Shown: positions 1-10,736, counted from the first letter of the stretch. The stretch: DNA of 64,000 nucleotides from Anagrus nilaparvatae (GCA_022575985.1 JAKSXM010000209.1:62001-126000); one strand, 5' to 3'. The notes: a model not told the origin generated them from the letters alone. Numbers and translations are program-made.

Positions 1-1003
1 TAAACATTTGTATATTGACTTTATTTATTAAATTGAATCTTAAAATATATTTTTCTTCGAAACTTAAGGATTTGCAAAAAATTATTGTTTAGGATATTGG
101 GATAAATTACGAGTTCTAGGAAGAGTGTGTGCTATTTTTGGTGTTTAACCTAAGAGAACTAAAATCTTACACTAAAATCAATGGTTTAAACTAACACTGA
201 GCTATTGAACAAGACAATTTGAGGGAGTTATAAGATGCGGTTTTTTTTAGCTAGACGTCATTTATGAACATGCCCTTAATTTGTAACAATAAACCTCGCA
301 GTAAACTAAAGATATTAGTATCCTTTAAAATAATAACAAACCTTGATGCAAATATCATTAATATTAAAGCTTCGTCTTAATTAGAATGCATATGCACGTG
401 TTCAGTTAAATAAACGTTAAGTGTTGGCGTAAATCCTAAATCTTCAAAGTATATATAAACAAGATGTACATTTACATAACATTTTAAATATTTAAATTAT
501 TTCAATTGATTTGTTTTTATAGTAATTTTAATGTAATATTTAGTGGATTATTTTATGATGTAATAATAATAATAATAGTACGTGAATAATTTGCATCTTT
601 TTAAAAAATAGATTTCTGAAATGACAAAAACATAAAATAGATAACATAGTATCCAAATTAATAAATGAGGCAAAATACCACAAAATATAATATAAAAAAT
701 CAATTAAAAAAGAAAGAAAATTTCAAAAACCTAAATTATTGTTATTCCAGATTCATATGAGTAAATTTGCTAATTTTCAAAAAAGTTGATCAAATAATTG
801 GCAGCTGAAATTGAACTGGAAGTTTATTGTAGAATTTTCATTTTGGGGTAAACTAGTTATTTGGATTTCCATGGCTCCTTACCATGTATGGTCAGAATTC
901 CATATTCAATTTATTTTATAGCCAGCTTTATTTTACTAGGGATCTCAAAATGATGCTCAAAAGTATTTTGAAAGTCAGGACACTTGACAAAAATAATAAA
1001 AAA
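1..1003. other. AT-rich non-coding DNA, likely intron of the Grd-like gene
   Basis: No convincing coding exon on either strand. Because the receptor gene at 3.3-3.6 kb runs leftwards and its next exon is not found here, this stretch probably lies in its intron. Contains only short AT microsatellites. Confidence 0.5.
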
Positions 1004-1005
1004 TA

Positions 1006-2167
1006 CCCTGCTAACTAGCTGGCACTAAGGTTCCTCAAATAATGAGCTAAATACTTCAATATGCCACAGATATCACCGATTACAACCATCAATCATACAT
1101 ACATTTCTATTAACTTTTAAAAGTTTTTTTTATAGATCAAAAATTTTGGAACAAATTTTCAAAAAATTAATTATCAGATTCATTGGATAATAATTATTCA
1201 AGATAGTACTTTCATGGAATTAAATAAAGTATTATAATTTAAATAATAAAGTAAAAAAATATTATAATTTAAAAAAACTTTTTCAATTTTGAGAAATAAA
1301 TTTTGGAAAAATTCGGTATCAAATCCAAAAAATTACTATAAACGAAGTGTCTAAAACTAGTACTCTCATAGAAATAAATTAGGTACTACATCCAAAAAGA
1401 AAAAAAATTTTAAAAAATTTTGATTTTTGATTTTTTGGCATTTAAGCACGTTTTGGGACCTCAGAAAGCTAAAAAACCGGTTTTTTTAAAAAGTATGTAT
1501 TTGTGTGTGTGTGTGTGTGTATGTAACTGGTGAAATTTCACAACCATTATGGAGTTAAGACCTAATTTTTTTTTCAAAAATTTTTTCATCAAAAATCTCA
1601 AACTACTTTTTTTTTTTTTTTTTAAATTTGGATGTAATACCTCATTTATTTCCATGAAAGTACTTATATTTGAAAGTACGATTTTCACTCGATATCTTGA
1701 ATCTGATAATTAATTTTTTGAAAATTTTTTTACCAAAATTTTCGCCACAAAAAAATAAAAAAAATAAAAAATTTTTTTTTTCTTTGGACGTAGTACCTAA
1801 TTTATTTCTATGAGAGAACTAGTTTTAGAAAGTTCATTTATAGTAATTTTTTGGATCTGATACGGAATTTTTTCAAAATTTTTTTCTCAAAATTAAAAAA
1901 GCAAAAAAATTAAAAAAACTGCAATATTTTTTTTTTTTTGGGTGTAATACTTCATTTAATTCCATGAAAGTACTTATATTTGAAAATATGGTTTTTACTC
2001 GATATCTCGAATCTGATAATTAATTTTTTGAAAATTTGTTCCAAAATTTATGATGAATAAAAAAACTTTTAATGTATGATTGCATGCTTGTAATTGGTGA
2101 TATCTGTGGCATATTAATGTATTAAGCTCATTGTTTGAGGAACCTTAGTGCCAGCTAGTTGGCAGGG
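1006..2167. mobile_element. Palindromic TIR element, TA-flanked, CCCTGC ends
   Basis: The left end starts CCCTGCTAACTAGCTGGCAC and the right end is its near-perfect reverse complement, ending in GTTGGCAGGG. Arm similarity extends about 150 bp inwards through a shared stretch meaning 'ggttcctc...gatatc...ggtga'. TA flanks both sides (1004-1005 and 2168-2169), as expected for a Tc1/mariner-type target duplication, although TA is weak evidence in AT-rich DNA. The interior holds a (TG)n tract and degenerate repeats of a 'tagtacctaatttatttctatg' theme also found at 41.2 kb and 49.9-51.2 kb. No transposase remains, so this is a non-autonomous element inside the presumed receptor intron. Confidence 0.65.
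1436..1560 (+). repeat. Dispersed repeat module with (TG)n microsatellite, copy 1
   Basis: The order is: a 'taagcacgttttgggacctca' theme, 'agctaaaaaaccgg', an A/T run, 'gtatgt(gt)n', 'taactggtgaaatttcacaacc', then 'ttaagacctaattttt'. The same order occurs at 41,027-41,240 and 49,795-49,980. Confidence 0.65.
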
Positions 2168-2365
2168 TATTTTAATTTTTTATAAAAATTAAACCTAGGT
2201 CAATATTCTTCGAAAAACAAAAAGATTCAGATAATTTTGAGGTAATTTTTCCTCGTACATTTATTTCTCAAAGAAAAAAATTATTTTCGTTGCCAAATAT
2301 TTTTCCAGAAACTATATATTATTGTATTATGTTATTCATCTAATTTTTTTAAATTTAGTTTTTAA

Positions 2366-2914
2366 GGGGTTATGAGGGTAAATAAAAATGATAACTAGAA
2401 AATTATTAAATTTAAACATTTTTAAAGTTGAATAGAACTTGGTTTTACCTTTGTTACCACGTTAATTTTCATTTTATTGCAAATTAAAAATAGGTAGTTT
2501 AACATTGCTCTTATGGAAATTCATATTTCGAGCTTACAAAAAGTATGATTGTGATGGCACAGGGAGATGAAACTAATTAAATATCATAAATAAATTGTCA
2601 AAGATTATAATATTTCCAATTTATTTTATCAATTCAATCATTAATTATTCGGTAAAAACCAAGTTTTAGCAAGTAACATAACCTAAAATAATAATGTTAT
2701 TTCATAATTTATAAAATTATAATAACTTTTTTTTTTGCAATATAATATTAATATTTTTGTAAAATATAAATATATTAATATTTTTATGTAATACATATAT
2801 GCATATTTTTTAATATTTTTACAACTAATTTTATTTTAAACTGCAAATTATAAAAAAAAAAAGCGTCGGTAATGTGGATATTGACTCAAATTTTCTATTT
2901 ACCCTTATAACTCC
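2366..2914 (+). mobile_element. TTAA-flanked non-autonomous element, copy 1
   Basis: Same family as 58,962-59,481, in the same orientation and closely similar over the whole length (shared landmarks include 'gatggcacagggagat' and 'gcgtcggtaatgtg'). The TIR is GG(A/G)GTTATGAGGGTAAA. The left flank is TTAA (2362-2365); the right flank is TCAA (2915-2918), one substitution from TTAA. TTAA duplication is the hallmark of the piggyBac superfamily, but the ends do not start with the usual CCC, so the assignment is by target site only. No ORF. Confidence 0.7.
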
Positions 2915-3301
2915 TCAACCCAAAAAATGGATTTTTGACAATGAGAATAGTTTTAATCGATTTATTTTTTTTGAAAAATGTAATACTTTGTTGTTGTTAA
3001 TATATGCTAAATAATAGTAATGATAATGTAAATTATATTGTAAATCTGATGAAGTATGGTTAAATTTCTTGAAACATCGTCAATAAATAAACAATAATTC
3101 AGTCGTACTGAAATTTTTTTATTCTACCCCAAAAAAAATTAAGTCTAACTAATATTTGTAATGTTAATTTATGAGTTCATGAAAGTATTTGTCTTATCAA
3201 TCATAACGATTTTGAAATCATAATAAAAAGAGTAAGAATATCAGGCTCAAATAATTTTTGAGTTAATTTGTTTTTATTAAATTATCAAAATTAAAGTTTA
3301 C

Positions 3302-3503
3302 CATATCCACTTCTGAAATAGGTCCCATACTCCTGACTACGATGTCAACCTCTACCGTAGCTGGTGGTCCTCCAAAATTTGGTCTCACGCTATTGTCATA
3401 TCCCCTTAATAAATTATCTAACAATTCACTAATATTTCTGTGACTATTACTTTGAGTTCTATTTTGCAGATGACGATTCCAAGTTTTCATTTCTGATTTA
3501 GCT
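3302..3503 (-). CDS. Grd: GABA-gated chloride channel subunit (Grd-like), second coding exon
   Basis: This minus-strand exon encodes 67 residues of the N-terminal extracellular domain of a pentameric ligand-gated ion channel. Visible family landmarks are NISELLDNLLRGYDNSVRPN, FGGPPATVEVD and SMGPISEVDM, which match the start of the ligand-binding domain in GABA-A type subunits; RGYDN-VRPNFGGPP and the IVVRSMGPISE wording point to the insect GRD/alpha-like clade rather than Rdl or Lcch3 (recalled family knowledge, not a search). The acceptor is a pyrimidine-rich tract ending TTTAG before 3503; the donor is ATG|GTAAAC after 3302. It joins in phase (2 nt + 1 nt) to the signal-peptide exon across a 77-bp intron. 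NIS is a potential N-glycosylation site. Downstream exons (Cys-loop, M1-M4) are not in 1-3301, so the gene leaves the window. Subunit identity is less certain than family identity. Confidence 0.85.
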
Positions 3504-3580
3504 CTAAATATAACAACAAAAAAATATTTCTTTTTCATAATTCATTTAGATAATTTCAAATATAAATAAAAAAGTATTAC
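3504..3580 (-). other. Intron of the Grd-like gene (77 bp)
   Basis: GT...AG on the minus strand, with a T-rich tract (TTTTTTTGTTGTTATATTTAG) before the acceptor. Its size is typical of minimal insect introns. Confidence 0.65.
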
Positions 3581-3645
3581 AGAAGTACAGAGATGTAGAA
3601 CGTGATCAATATTGTTAAGAGAAACGAAAGACGTTGGCACATCAT
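3581..3645 (-). CDS. Grd: Grd-like GABA receptor, first coding exon (signal peptide)
   Basis: The exon runs on the minus strand from ATGATG (first ATG at 3645-3643) and encodes MMCQRLSFLLTILITFYISV, then L and a split codon: a short polar start followed by a hydrophobic core, as expected for a secretory signal peptide. The donor CTTCT|GTAATA leaves two codon bases. The next exon supplies exactly one base before AKSEMKTWNRHL, so the reading frame is kept. The phase match, the short 77-bp intron and the expected position of a signal peptide upstream of a Cys-loop receptor ectodomain together support this exon. Two adjacent ATGs make the exact start ambiguous by one residue. Inferred from sequence only; no transcript evidence. 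Confidence 0.7.
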
Positions 3646-3726
3646 GTGTGACTAGACTTCTTTAAATTCTATCTTGTATTTATGCAACGGATCATTAATT
3701 TCCCTTCTGTACTTCATATTTATTTT
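3646..3726 (-). promoter_or_regulatory. 5' leader of the Grd-like gene with upstream ORF
   Basis: This leader is of higher complexity than its surroundings. A TTTCAG-like acceptor just above 3726 suggests that a further non-coding 5' exon lies at higher coordinates. It contains a 21-codon uORF (start 3717, stop 3652-3654; begins MKYRREINDP) that ends seven bases before the main ATG. A uORF this close could dampen translation of the receptor. Extent and function are inferred. Confidence 0.4.
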
Positions 3727-4723
3727 CTGAAATTAAAAAAAAATTAAAAATCTTAAATTCAATAGAATTTGTTAATTTTCATGATATTATTTTTAATTCA
3801 TATAATATGAATTATGAGATTATATATTAATTTAAGAAGATTTAATAAAACTTTTAAAGTGTATGCTCTCATCCCAAAAAATTTATTTTAGCATTGCTTT
3901 CTTTTTGCGTATAAAATTAAATTGGTACACGTTGTTTATGAGTTTTGTGCATTTTGTGAATAAGCTTTTAACGTGAATTTTTAAAATTGGAATAAATTAA
4001 ATGTCCATTTTTATAATAACAAAAAAAGTTACTATCCTAAATAAAATAGATGAATTTTTCTTTAAAAGAATATTACTATTTCATATCCATTTTTTTTATC
4101 TTTTATAATAACTTTAAATTCTAGTTCTATTAAATATTAAAGTTTATCCAAGTGAATTGAACTATTCCACAAACTATATATCTCTTTGATTTTAAATATA
4201 TATATATATGTATATGTATATTCTACCCTTATATTTATAAATGACAACCAATATTGCATACATATTCAAAACTTAAGCCAGTGATACAAAAAAATATAAT
4301 CTGAAAAAAAAAATTTATTTTAAAAGATTTTAATTAATTTAATATTATCAAAAGATATTAAATTTCAATTCATATGTCTTTTTAAAGGATATATGGGAGA
4401 GTCACGTTAATCACGAACTTGAAGGCAACTTTATTCAAATTAAGATTTTTCTATATTAGCCTTGTTTGATCAAGGCACGTAGTGTCAATTATATCAAAAT
4501 TTGCTGAATTGGTAGTATTTATTTATTGGTCTTCTTGTTTCTTTAAATCATTTGTATTTTTTCATAATTTTACTACTTAATTTATTGCTTTAATTTTTGA
4601 GTCTGATGTACTCTACTAACGTGGAAGAAGTTCCAGATATTTTTAAAAAAGCTATAAAAATTTTATAACAATCAGCGAACTCCAGAAAAATGCATACAAA
4701 GCAGCTTGGTACTTTAATCATTT
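3727..4723. other. Non-coding, AT-rich
   Basis: No coding exon recognised. A higher-complexity patch near 4385-4520 might be a conserved non-coding element, but nothing identifies it. Probably a 5' intron or upstream region of the receptor gene. Confidence 0.3.
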
Positions 4724-4893
4724 AAGGGGTCATTAAAAAAAAAACGTAATGCCATTTTTCTGAAATTTCAGATACCCCAATACCCAGAGTAACGCTTATT
4801 TAGATAATTTTCCGAAGGCTTTTAATGGACCATAACATTTAAAAGTCTCACTCACCTACCCTATCAGCGTTACGTAATTTTTGAACTACCCTA
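4724..4893. mobile_element. Short MITE-like element (~170 bp)
   Basis: The left end reads AGGGGTCATT followed by an A-run and ACGTAATGCC. The right end, reverse complemented, reads AGGGTAGTTCAAAAATTACG then TAACGC. These are imperfect terminal inverted repeats of roughly 28 bp. No ORF. The exact ends and target duplication are unresolved. Confidence 0.5.
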
Positions 4894-6100
4894 ATTTTAT
4901 TATATATGTTATAAATAAATACTAAACAACGATCAAAATTTCGTGCTATTTGCCTCAAAGTAATTTATTTTTTTCAAAAAAATCTTTTCAAATACTTTTT
5001 ATAGAAATTAATTTTTTTTTTTTTAATATTAAGTATTTTAAAAAAAATTGCTTTTAAAAAATGGAAATATATTTTAATTGTTAATTATAAAATATAAATA
5101 TTTTTGCATCTCATTATATTTATCTCAAAGACAAATTATTTACTATTTCTGTATTATAATTGATCATCTATACATACATTTAATATCACGCACCAAATAA
5201 TTAAGTGGTATAAATCAATATTTCATGAAATATTCATTATAGATAATATAAGTAGAATATACAGAAATATATTTTTTATCTACAACAAAATAAAAAAAAA
5301 AAAAAATGAATTGAAATTAAAAGATTCGTTGAATGCATCTTTTTATGAATACATGAATTAATATACACACTTCATAAAATTCATTTGAAGAAGGTGATAT
5401 TGACATGAATCAATATACAATGAAATGTAAATTAGAGAATAATAGTTTGTTAGTTACAGTTAAGTTTTTTTTTCTTTTTTTTTTATTGTAATTTTATTAT
5501 TGAAAAAAAATAATTAGTTTTTAATTGCAGCAATCGAAAATAAAATAATAAAAATTTGTCTTCGAAATTTTTTAGGGAATTTTAATTAAAGAAAAGTTGG
5601 GGTTTATTGTTATATTATAATTCAAGATACCTTTAAGGTTGAATCAGGTAGATAGCATTTTTCAACTTAAGATTTCTGGAAATCGAAACTTCTAGAATTT
5701 TTAGTTCTTATAGCCACTGATCATGTTTTTATGTCCCTTAGAATTAAAAAAAAAAATTGAAAATTCATTGACTGCAGACGAGATATTAGCGTTTAAAATT
5801 TCCTTCATTTTTGAGCTAATAAATTATTCGAGACTTGTTATAAAGTTTCTGATTTTAAAAGTCTTTGAATATAATATTTAGGACATTATATATATCATCG
5901 GTTCACTGAAAAAATTATTTCCACGAATAAAACGATATTTTGAAAATTATAGGTTTGGTTAAAATCAAAATCTTGAAACATATTTTATATTATTATTAGA
6001 GATTTAAATTTTTTTTAGTGAATCGATGCCAAGTATAATTTTCTAAATAATAAAGTTTTGATTAATTTAGTAGCACAAAAATTTCTGCCATCAAAAAATA
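4894..6100. other. AT-rich intergenic or intronic DNA
   Basis: Homopolymer-rich and very AT-rich; no exon, RNA gene or resolved element seen. Confidence 0.4.
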
Positions 6101-6319
6101 AAAAAAACGAAATTTTTTTTTCTTTTCGGAAATAATACCTCATTTTTTTCTATGGAAGTATCAGTTTTAGAAATATCATTTTTACACGATTTCTCGAACC
6201 CTATTTTTTTGAAAATATTGATTTAAAAATTTTTGTTGTCCAAATGTAAAATCGTCATTATTTTTTTTTATTTTTGGGCGAAGTACCGAATTTTTTTTAT
6301 ATGGAAGTATTAATTTAAA

Positions 6320-6505
6320 AATATTGTTTTTCTTGTCAGCGGCCAGAAACCATGTATTTCCGAAAAGTCGCGTTTTCTCGCCACTGACGGGAAAAAATCG
6401 TATACGACCCTTGACCATAAATAAAGAATTATCCAAATCGCAGTTTACGTGCGGATACTTACTTTTCTGGGTGCTTCTTCGCCCCCCCCCCCCACCAAAT
6501 CGCAT
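6320..6505. repeat. Dispersed 'AAATCGCAGTTTACGTGCGG' repeat, copy 1
   Basis: Shares 'cgtatacgacccttgaccat', 'aaataaagaat', 'ccaaatcgcagtttac' and 'cactgacg..gaaaaa' with 14,200-14,430 and (inverted) with 63,215-63,335. It ends near a C10 run at 6483-6492. The open frames crossing it on both strands have no recognisable domain and are not called as genes. Confidence 0.5.
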
Positions 6506-6509
6506 TTTT

Positions 6510-7660
6510 TTTACTAGGAAATTATTCTAAACGACTAAATTAGTTTTAAAAAAATGTTTTTAGGTGGGAAAAACACTTTTAATTGAAAAAAAATTGATTT
6601 TTTTATTTTTTTTACCTTTTTTTTTTTTTTTTTTTAATAATAATATAACTTTAAACATAATAATACAATTATTTTTTATTCAATGGATAAAATGATTGTA
6701 TGTCCTCCAATATTTGCAAAAATAGATTTGAATTTTTATACTTTTGTCGCCAAAGAAATTCACACAAGTACGAATAATAATAATAATAATAATACTATTT
6801 ACTCGAGTTTTTAGATTTGATACTTAATTTTTTGAAAGTTTTTTCTCTGCCTAATTTTTTTACACGGGAGTTCTAGTATTTAGAAATTTATTTATCATTT
6901 ATTCCTTAATTTAACTGATTTCTATTTAAATATTGTGAAAATTTATGTCTCATTATATTTTCCGTCCAAAAATAATATTTTTTTTTTATTACAGTATTTT
7001 TTTTTTTAATGTAAAACCTATTGTTTTCTATTATCTGTTCTTTATGAATAAGAGTAATACAGAAACTTCTAAAAAAAAACTCTTCTGGAACATCAGTTCT
7101 TTTACTTATAAATCTAAAAATTATATCCCAGACTAATAAACCAAACATTTTCTTCTTTTAGTATGGAAAACTACTTTTTATAAAAAAAAGTTTAGCCAAT
7201 AGAGAATAACTTTTTTTTACAGAGTACTGATTAAAAAAAATAATAAGTATCTTTGTAAAATATCCAAATTATTTAACTATTTTTTTCATTAAATGCGAGA
7301 GCAATGCCTCGGTATCTCTTTTTTTTACAAAATAAAATAAAATAAGTGATTATATCTATTCGTAATCAATATAAGATATAAAATAGAAATTTAGCATGCC
7401 ACATATGTCTCAATGTAATCGGATTGTCTTGATACGTAGAAAATGGTGTATTATGCTATAAGCTTTAACGTATTCATATAATATAGCTTTATACAATAAT
7501 CAATTTGGAATTTACTACATATTATCTGCTTACTACAATGGTTTTTATTTTCCTTGAAAAGTAAAAAAAGAAATACCAGGATATACATGAAATTGAATTT
7601 ATTCATTTGCATATAATTTTTTTTTTAATTGAAAATTTACATATAATTAGAAATATCAAT
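6510..7660. other. AT-rich DNA with homopolymers and a (TAA)n tract
   Basis: Long A and T runs and (AAT)n near 6773-6793. The overlapping short open frames on both strands near 6.9-7.15 kb are low-complexity and unsupported. Confidence 0.4.
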
Positions 7661-7689
7661 GGGTTCAATATGGGACCTTTTTAACCAAG

Positions 7690-7745
7690 GGCATAATAAT
7701 AAAGAACGGCCCGTATTTACCTTCCGAGGAGTAGCGTGAGAAAAA
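7690..7745. repeat. Fragment of the dispersed 'TACCTTCCGAGG' repeat
   Basis: Contains 'taaagaacggcccgtattta' followed by CCTTCCGAGGAG. The same 'ATTTAC(C)TTCCGAGG' core occurs inverted at 14,360-14,400 and direct at 63,240-63,270. Confidence 0.4.
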
Positions 7746-9121
7746 TCGTAATTTTTTGAAAAATTATACCATAAAAAGTAAAAATTTTTTTTTGTTATTC
7801 TACGTATTGGAGAAAAAAAGTAAGATATTTTTTATCTATTCAAAAATCAAAAAATTAAAACCGTTGTTAGAATATAGAATTGGATCTAAAAAGCTAAAAA
7901 TTTAAGAAAATTCAGTTTTTGGTTTTAAAATCAAAGAAAAAAAGATTTGAGATTGAAGCTCTAACCATAAATTTTAGATTTACAAGAGGAAACCACTGCC
8001 CCAATATCCCAAAACCCTAAAATTTTAACTAAAATTTTTTGCTTTACTTGCAAAGTAGCAGCGTTATTTGAAAGATAACTTAAGAACCAATATAATATTT
8101 CCTATAAATTCCTGGGTTTTGAAGCCCACAAGTATTGGATATTTTTTTTAAATATTAGACTCGTTTGTAACTATATATTTTAATTTGGTTGCCTAAACTT
8201 GTTAGATTTAAATAAATTTAAGATCCCCATCTGGAAAAAAGGTTTCATTTTAGGGTTTTGTCTAAAAAATCTAGAATAATAAACTACCAAGCATAGCTGA
8301 AAAATATTCACATAAATACTTGTAAAATTAATAGAATAATAAAACAAATCAACTCAATTATCAAATAATTTAAATCTAGGTATAATACAGGTATAATACA
8401 TTTTGAACCAAAGCAATGAAGTTGTAGAAGCTTAAAATTTTGAAAAAGATTTTTTTATAGCCTACAACGATGCATCAATAAAATAATAACCAAATAACTC
8501 TCCGTGTACATTATTTAAAAAAAACTCTCCCTCAGCACATTCAATTATATTATTTGAGGTTAAAAAAATTTTTTTATTTATATTTGTTTGTAAAAATTAT
8601 TCGAGTGAATTTCAGCAGAAAATTTCCTAAATAAACACAAGATGTACTTTTTGCAAAAGTAAATATAAAAAATAATTTTTTTTTTTCTTTAATAAAAAAT
8701 GTCTTTAAAAAAATAAATTTAATGAATTTAAATTTATATTAAAAAGCTAAATTAATTTTTTTAATTTCTATTTAAAATATATTTGAAAAATTTTCCATAT
8801 TCATTAGTGTTTATCGTACATATAAATCCATCAATTGCAACCAATATCCGTTTGATAATTTATAAGCTCTCTGAAAACATGAAGAAAATCCGCGTATTAA
8901 ATTGGTTAAGTTTTCATCATTAATTCCCTGTATTTAAACTTTTTTTTTAGTAGTATAAGTATAAAATAAATTTAATAAATTAAAATTCCTTTTTCGTATT
9001 TTAAATTTTTAAATGACAATAAATCAAAGTTGACTTTTGTAAATACCAAGAATTACTTGTTTGTAATTGTAAAATTCCAACTAAATTCCTTTTAATAATA
9101 TAAATGTATTATTAGTTAATA
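7746..9121. other. Upstream region of the H15 gene, AT-rich
   Basis: No additional exon recognised. It must contain the promoter of the gene starting at 9122, but I cannot pick a core promoter with confidence. Confidence 0.35.
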
Positions 9122-9271
9122 ATGGTTAAGCCATCGAATCCAAAATTAATGTCACGAGTACTGGAAGCTATTATTAAAATTACTGCTGGAGGGACTGGTG
9201 CTTCAACAAAAGATATTATTAATTTTATTAGGCAAAATTCGAAAAATACTAATAGAAATTTAACATTACAG
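9122..9271 (+). CDS. Linker-histone (H15) domain protein, exon 1
   Basis: The first 50 codons of a three-exon gene, starting at ATG in the context aataATGg and ending at the donor CTACAG-type site ACATTACAG|GTAAAC. It encodes MVKPSNPKLMSRVLEAIIKI, TAGGTGASTKDIINFIRQNS and KNTNRNLTLQ. This is the first two-thirds of an H1/H5 globular winged-helix fold: helix 1 (LMSRVLEAIIKI), the short GGTGAS turn typical of linker histones, helix 2 (TKDIINFIRQNS), and the start of helix 3 running across the splice junction. The family normally binds nucleosomal linker DNA at the dyad in the nucleus. The exon/intron join is phase 0. Short N-terminal tail (about 5 residues), unlike canonical H1. Confidence 0.8.
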
Positions 9272-9636
9272 GTAAACAAAAATTTATTTATTTATTTATT
9301 TACTAAAATTAAAAAATTTTAAATGACGATCGGTTCTGAAATTTAAAATATTTTTTTTTTAATTATAACCTATAAAAAAAATGTCGTATTGAAAAATTGT
9401 TAAATTCACGTTGAATCTTTTATTTGGCAAAAAATGTTGAACTTTTTTTAGATATTTTAAATTTAATGTTTGTAATTACTTTGAAAAATTTCGGTGTTTT
9501 AGATTTAGAAGTTACAAATGAATTTAATTTTTAGGGTAATAAATTTAAAAAAAATTTATTTTCAATAATTTTTTTTTGCAAAATTTAATGTTTGGTCTGT
9601 AATTTAAAATAACAAAAAAAAAAAAAAAAATTATAG
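9272..9636 (+). other. Intron 1 of the H15-domain gene (365 bp)
   Basis: GTAAAC donor to ...TTATAG acceptor; interrupts helix 3 of the winged helix in phase 0. AT-rich, no other content. Confidence 0.75.
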
Positions 9637-9956
9637 GTACAACGAGCTCTAAAACATGCTGTAACTGCTGGAATTTTAAAATTACGATGTGGTAAATATA
9701 AAACTCAAGTATCAGTATTAGCACCATTAACAACCAAAAAACCAGTAACACGCTCAGATTTTCAAACTTTTAATGTTCCATCTTTCGAGAAAAAATCAAC
9801 CAATAATAACAATGAAATTAGCAAGCGGTTTAGTCTTGAAAAATCTATTTTTGAACCAATGGAGGAAATTTCCCCAGAACATCAATCAAAAAAACACGAT
9901 GAGAAGAACGATTTAATAGTCACTGATGCTGCTAAAAAGAAATCAAAACGACCAAG
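9637..9956 (+). CDS. Linker-histone (H15) domain protein, exon 2
   Basis: Codons 51-156 plus two bases. VQRALKHAVTAGILKLRCGK completes helix 3 and the beta-wing of the H15 fold (compare the LKKxVxxGxLxQxKGxG pattern of H1); the domain ends near residue 78. The following segment is low-complexity and polar with acidic and Asn-rich stretches, then turns basic (AAKKKSKRPR). The donor is AAG|GTTTTT, weak compared with intron 1; reading through it adds about seven codons and a stop at 9976-9978, so an unspliced short isoform of about 163 residues is possible. The frame continues perfectly into exon 3 when the intron is removed, which supports splicing. Confidence 0.75.
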
Positions 9957-10353
9957 GTTTTTATTTATTATTTTATAAATTTAATATTTTAGGTTAGGTA
10001 AGGCCTTATTTAAAGTTAAAGTTTTTATTTTAATCCATTATTCAATTAGAGGTGCACATTAAGAAAACAAGTTTATGGTTTAAAATTGCGTATTTTGAAT
10101 GCAATGAAAAATAATGCTTGGCTCTTTTTTTAAATATTTCAGTGTTTAAGTAGATCATAATTATGTGATCTTTTTATTATTAAATAATTTTTATACTTCG
10201 AACTTTAAGCTTTATATCACCCAGTGGGATCGTACGTAAAAAGAGGAGCGGGGCGAGGAGGGGGGGGGGGAAGTAACGTGTTAATCAACGAAATTTGTAT
10301 CCTCATGTATATTTATCTAAGAGTATATATTAACTTCTAAAATTTAATTTCAG
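9957..10353 (+). other. Intron 2 of the H15-domain gene
   Basis: GTTTTT donor, TTTCAG acceptor followed at once by a second CAG (tandem NAGNAG acceptor, AGs at 10352-10353 and 10355-10356). Contains a purine/G-rich tract at 10,240-10,275 with a G10-type run. Confidence 0.65.
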
Positions 10354-10723
10354 CAGGCCAACTAAAAGAAAAAATCAAAAAAAGTCGAAAACTCATCGTC
10401 GCAATCAATTATTAGACCGAAAACGCAGCATCGATCCTCCAAGAGGCGTTTGTGAAGATGGAAATTGTAACGACCTAAAAAATATGCCATCTTCATCATC
10501 ACCACCAATTTCCATAACACAGAAATTAAATAATAAGAATAATAAAGAAGATTCTAAAAAAACTGAAAATAATACTGATAAAAATCAAAAAAAATCAGAT
10601 AAAACGAATGAAAATTCAGTAGGTTCGATATTAAAAAAAGTCTCAATTATTACAGTAATAGCATCTATTTTTCCAATATTAAATTCTTATACTAATTTTT
10701 TACAACATTTTCGAGATTCATAA
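10354..10723 (+). CDS. Linker-histone (H15) domain protein, exon 3 with hydrophobic C-terminus
   Basis: The last coding exon, in frame with exon 2 from either of two tandem acceptors (10354 adds one Ser; 10357 does not). It encodes a strongly basic stretch (PTKRKNQKKSKTHRRN), which with the end of exon 2 makes a bipartite nuclear-localisation-like cluster around residues 147-175. A Ser/Pro, then Asn/Lys-rich linker follows, and finally an unexpected hydrophobic segment at about residues 252-272 (VSIITVIASIFPILNSYTNF) just before the end QHFRDS. Stop TAA at 10721-10723. The complete protein is about 278 residues. Canonical H1 tails are lysine-rich to the end, so a terminal hydrophobic segment is unusual and suggests a tail anchor or a protein-interaction helix. 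Orthologues were not checked. Confidence 0.75.
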
Positions 10724-10730
10724 TTTTTCT

Positions 10731-10736
10731 AATAAA
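10731..10736 (+). terminator. Polyadenylation signal of the H15-domain gene
   Basis: AATAAA eight bases after the stop codon; it is the first such hexamer downstream. Hexamers are common in AT-rich DNA, so support comes mainly from position. Confidence 0.4.

Noticed and set aside
6182..6530. Overlapping open frames on both strands
   Set aside because: Cover a dispersed repeat and a C-run; no domain and no conservation evidence.
9545..9751. Minus-strand open frame over the H15 gene
   Set aside because: Shadow of exon 2 and poly-A/T intron sequence.
9992..10004. GGTTAGGTAAGG as interstitial telomere repeat
   Set aside because: Only one imperfect copy of the insect TTAGG motif; chance.
10484..10723. 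Independent 79-codon gene
   Set aside because: It is the end of exon 3 of the H15 gene; the upstream sequence is in frame through a good acceptor and joins exon 2.
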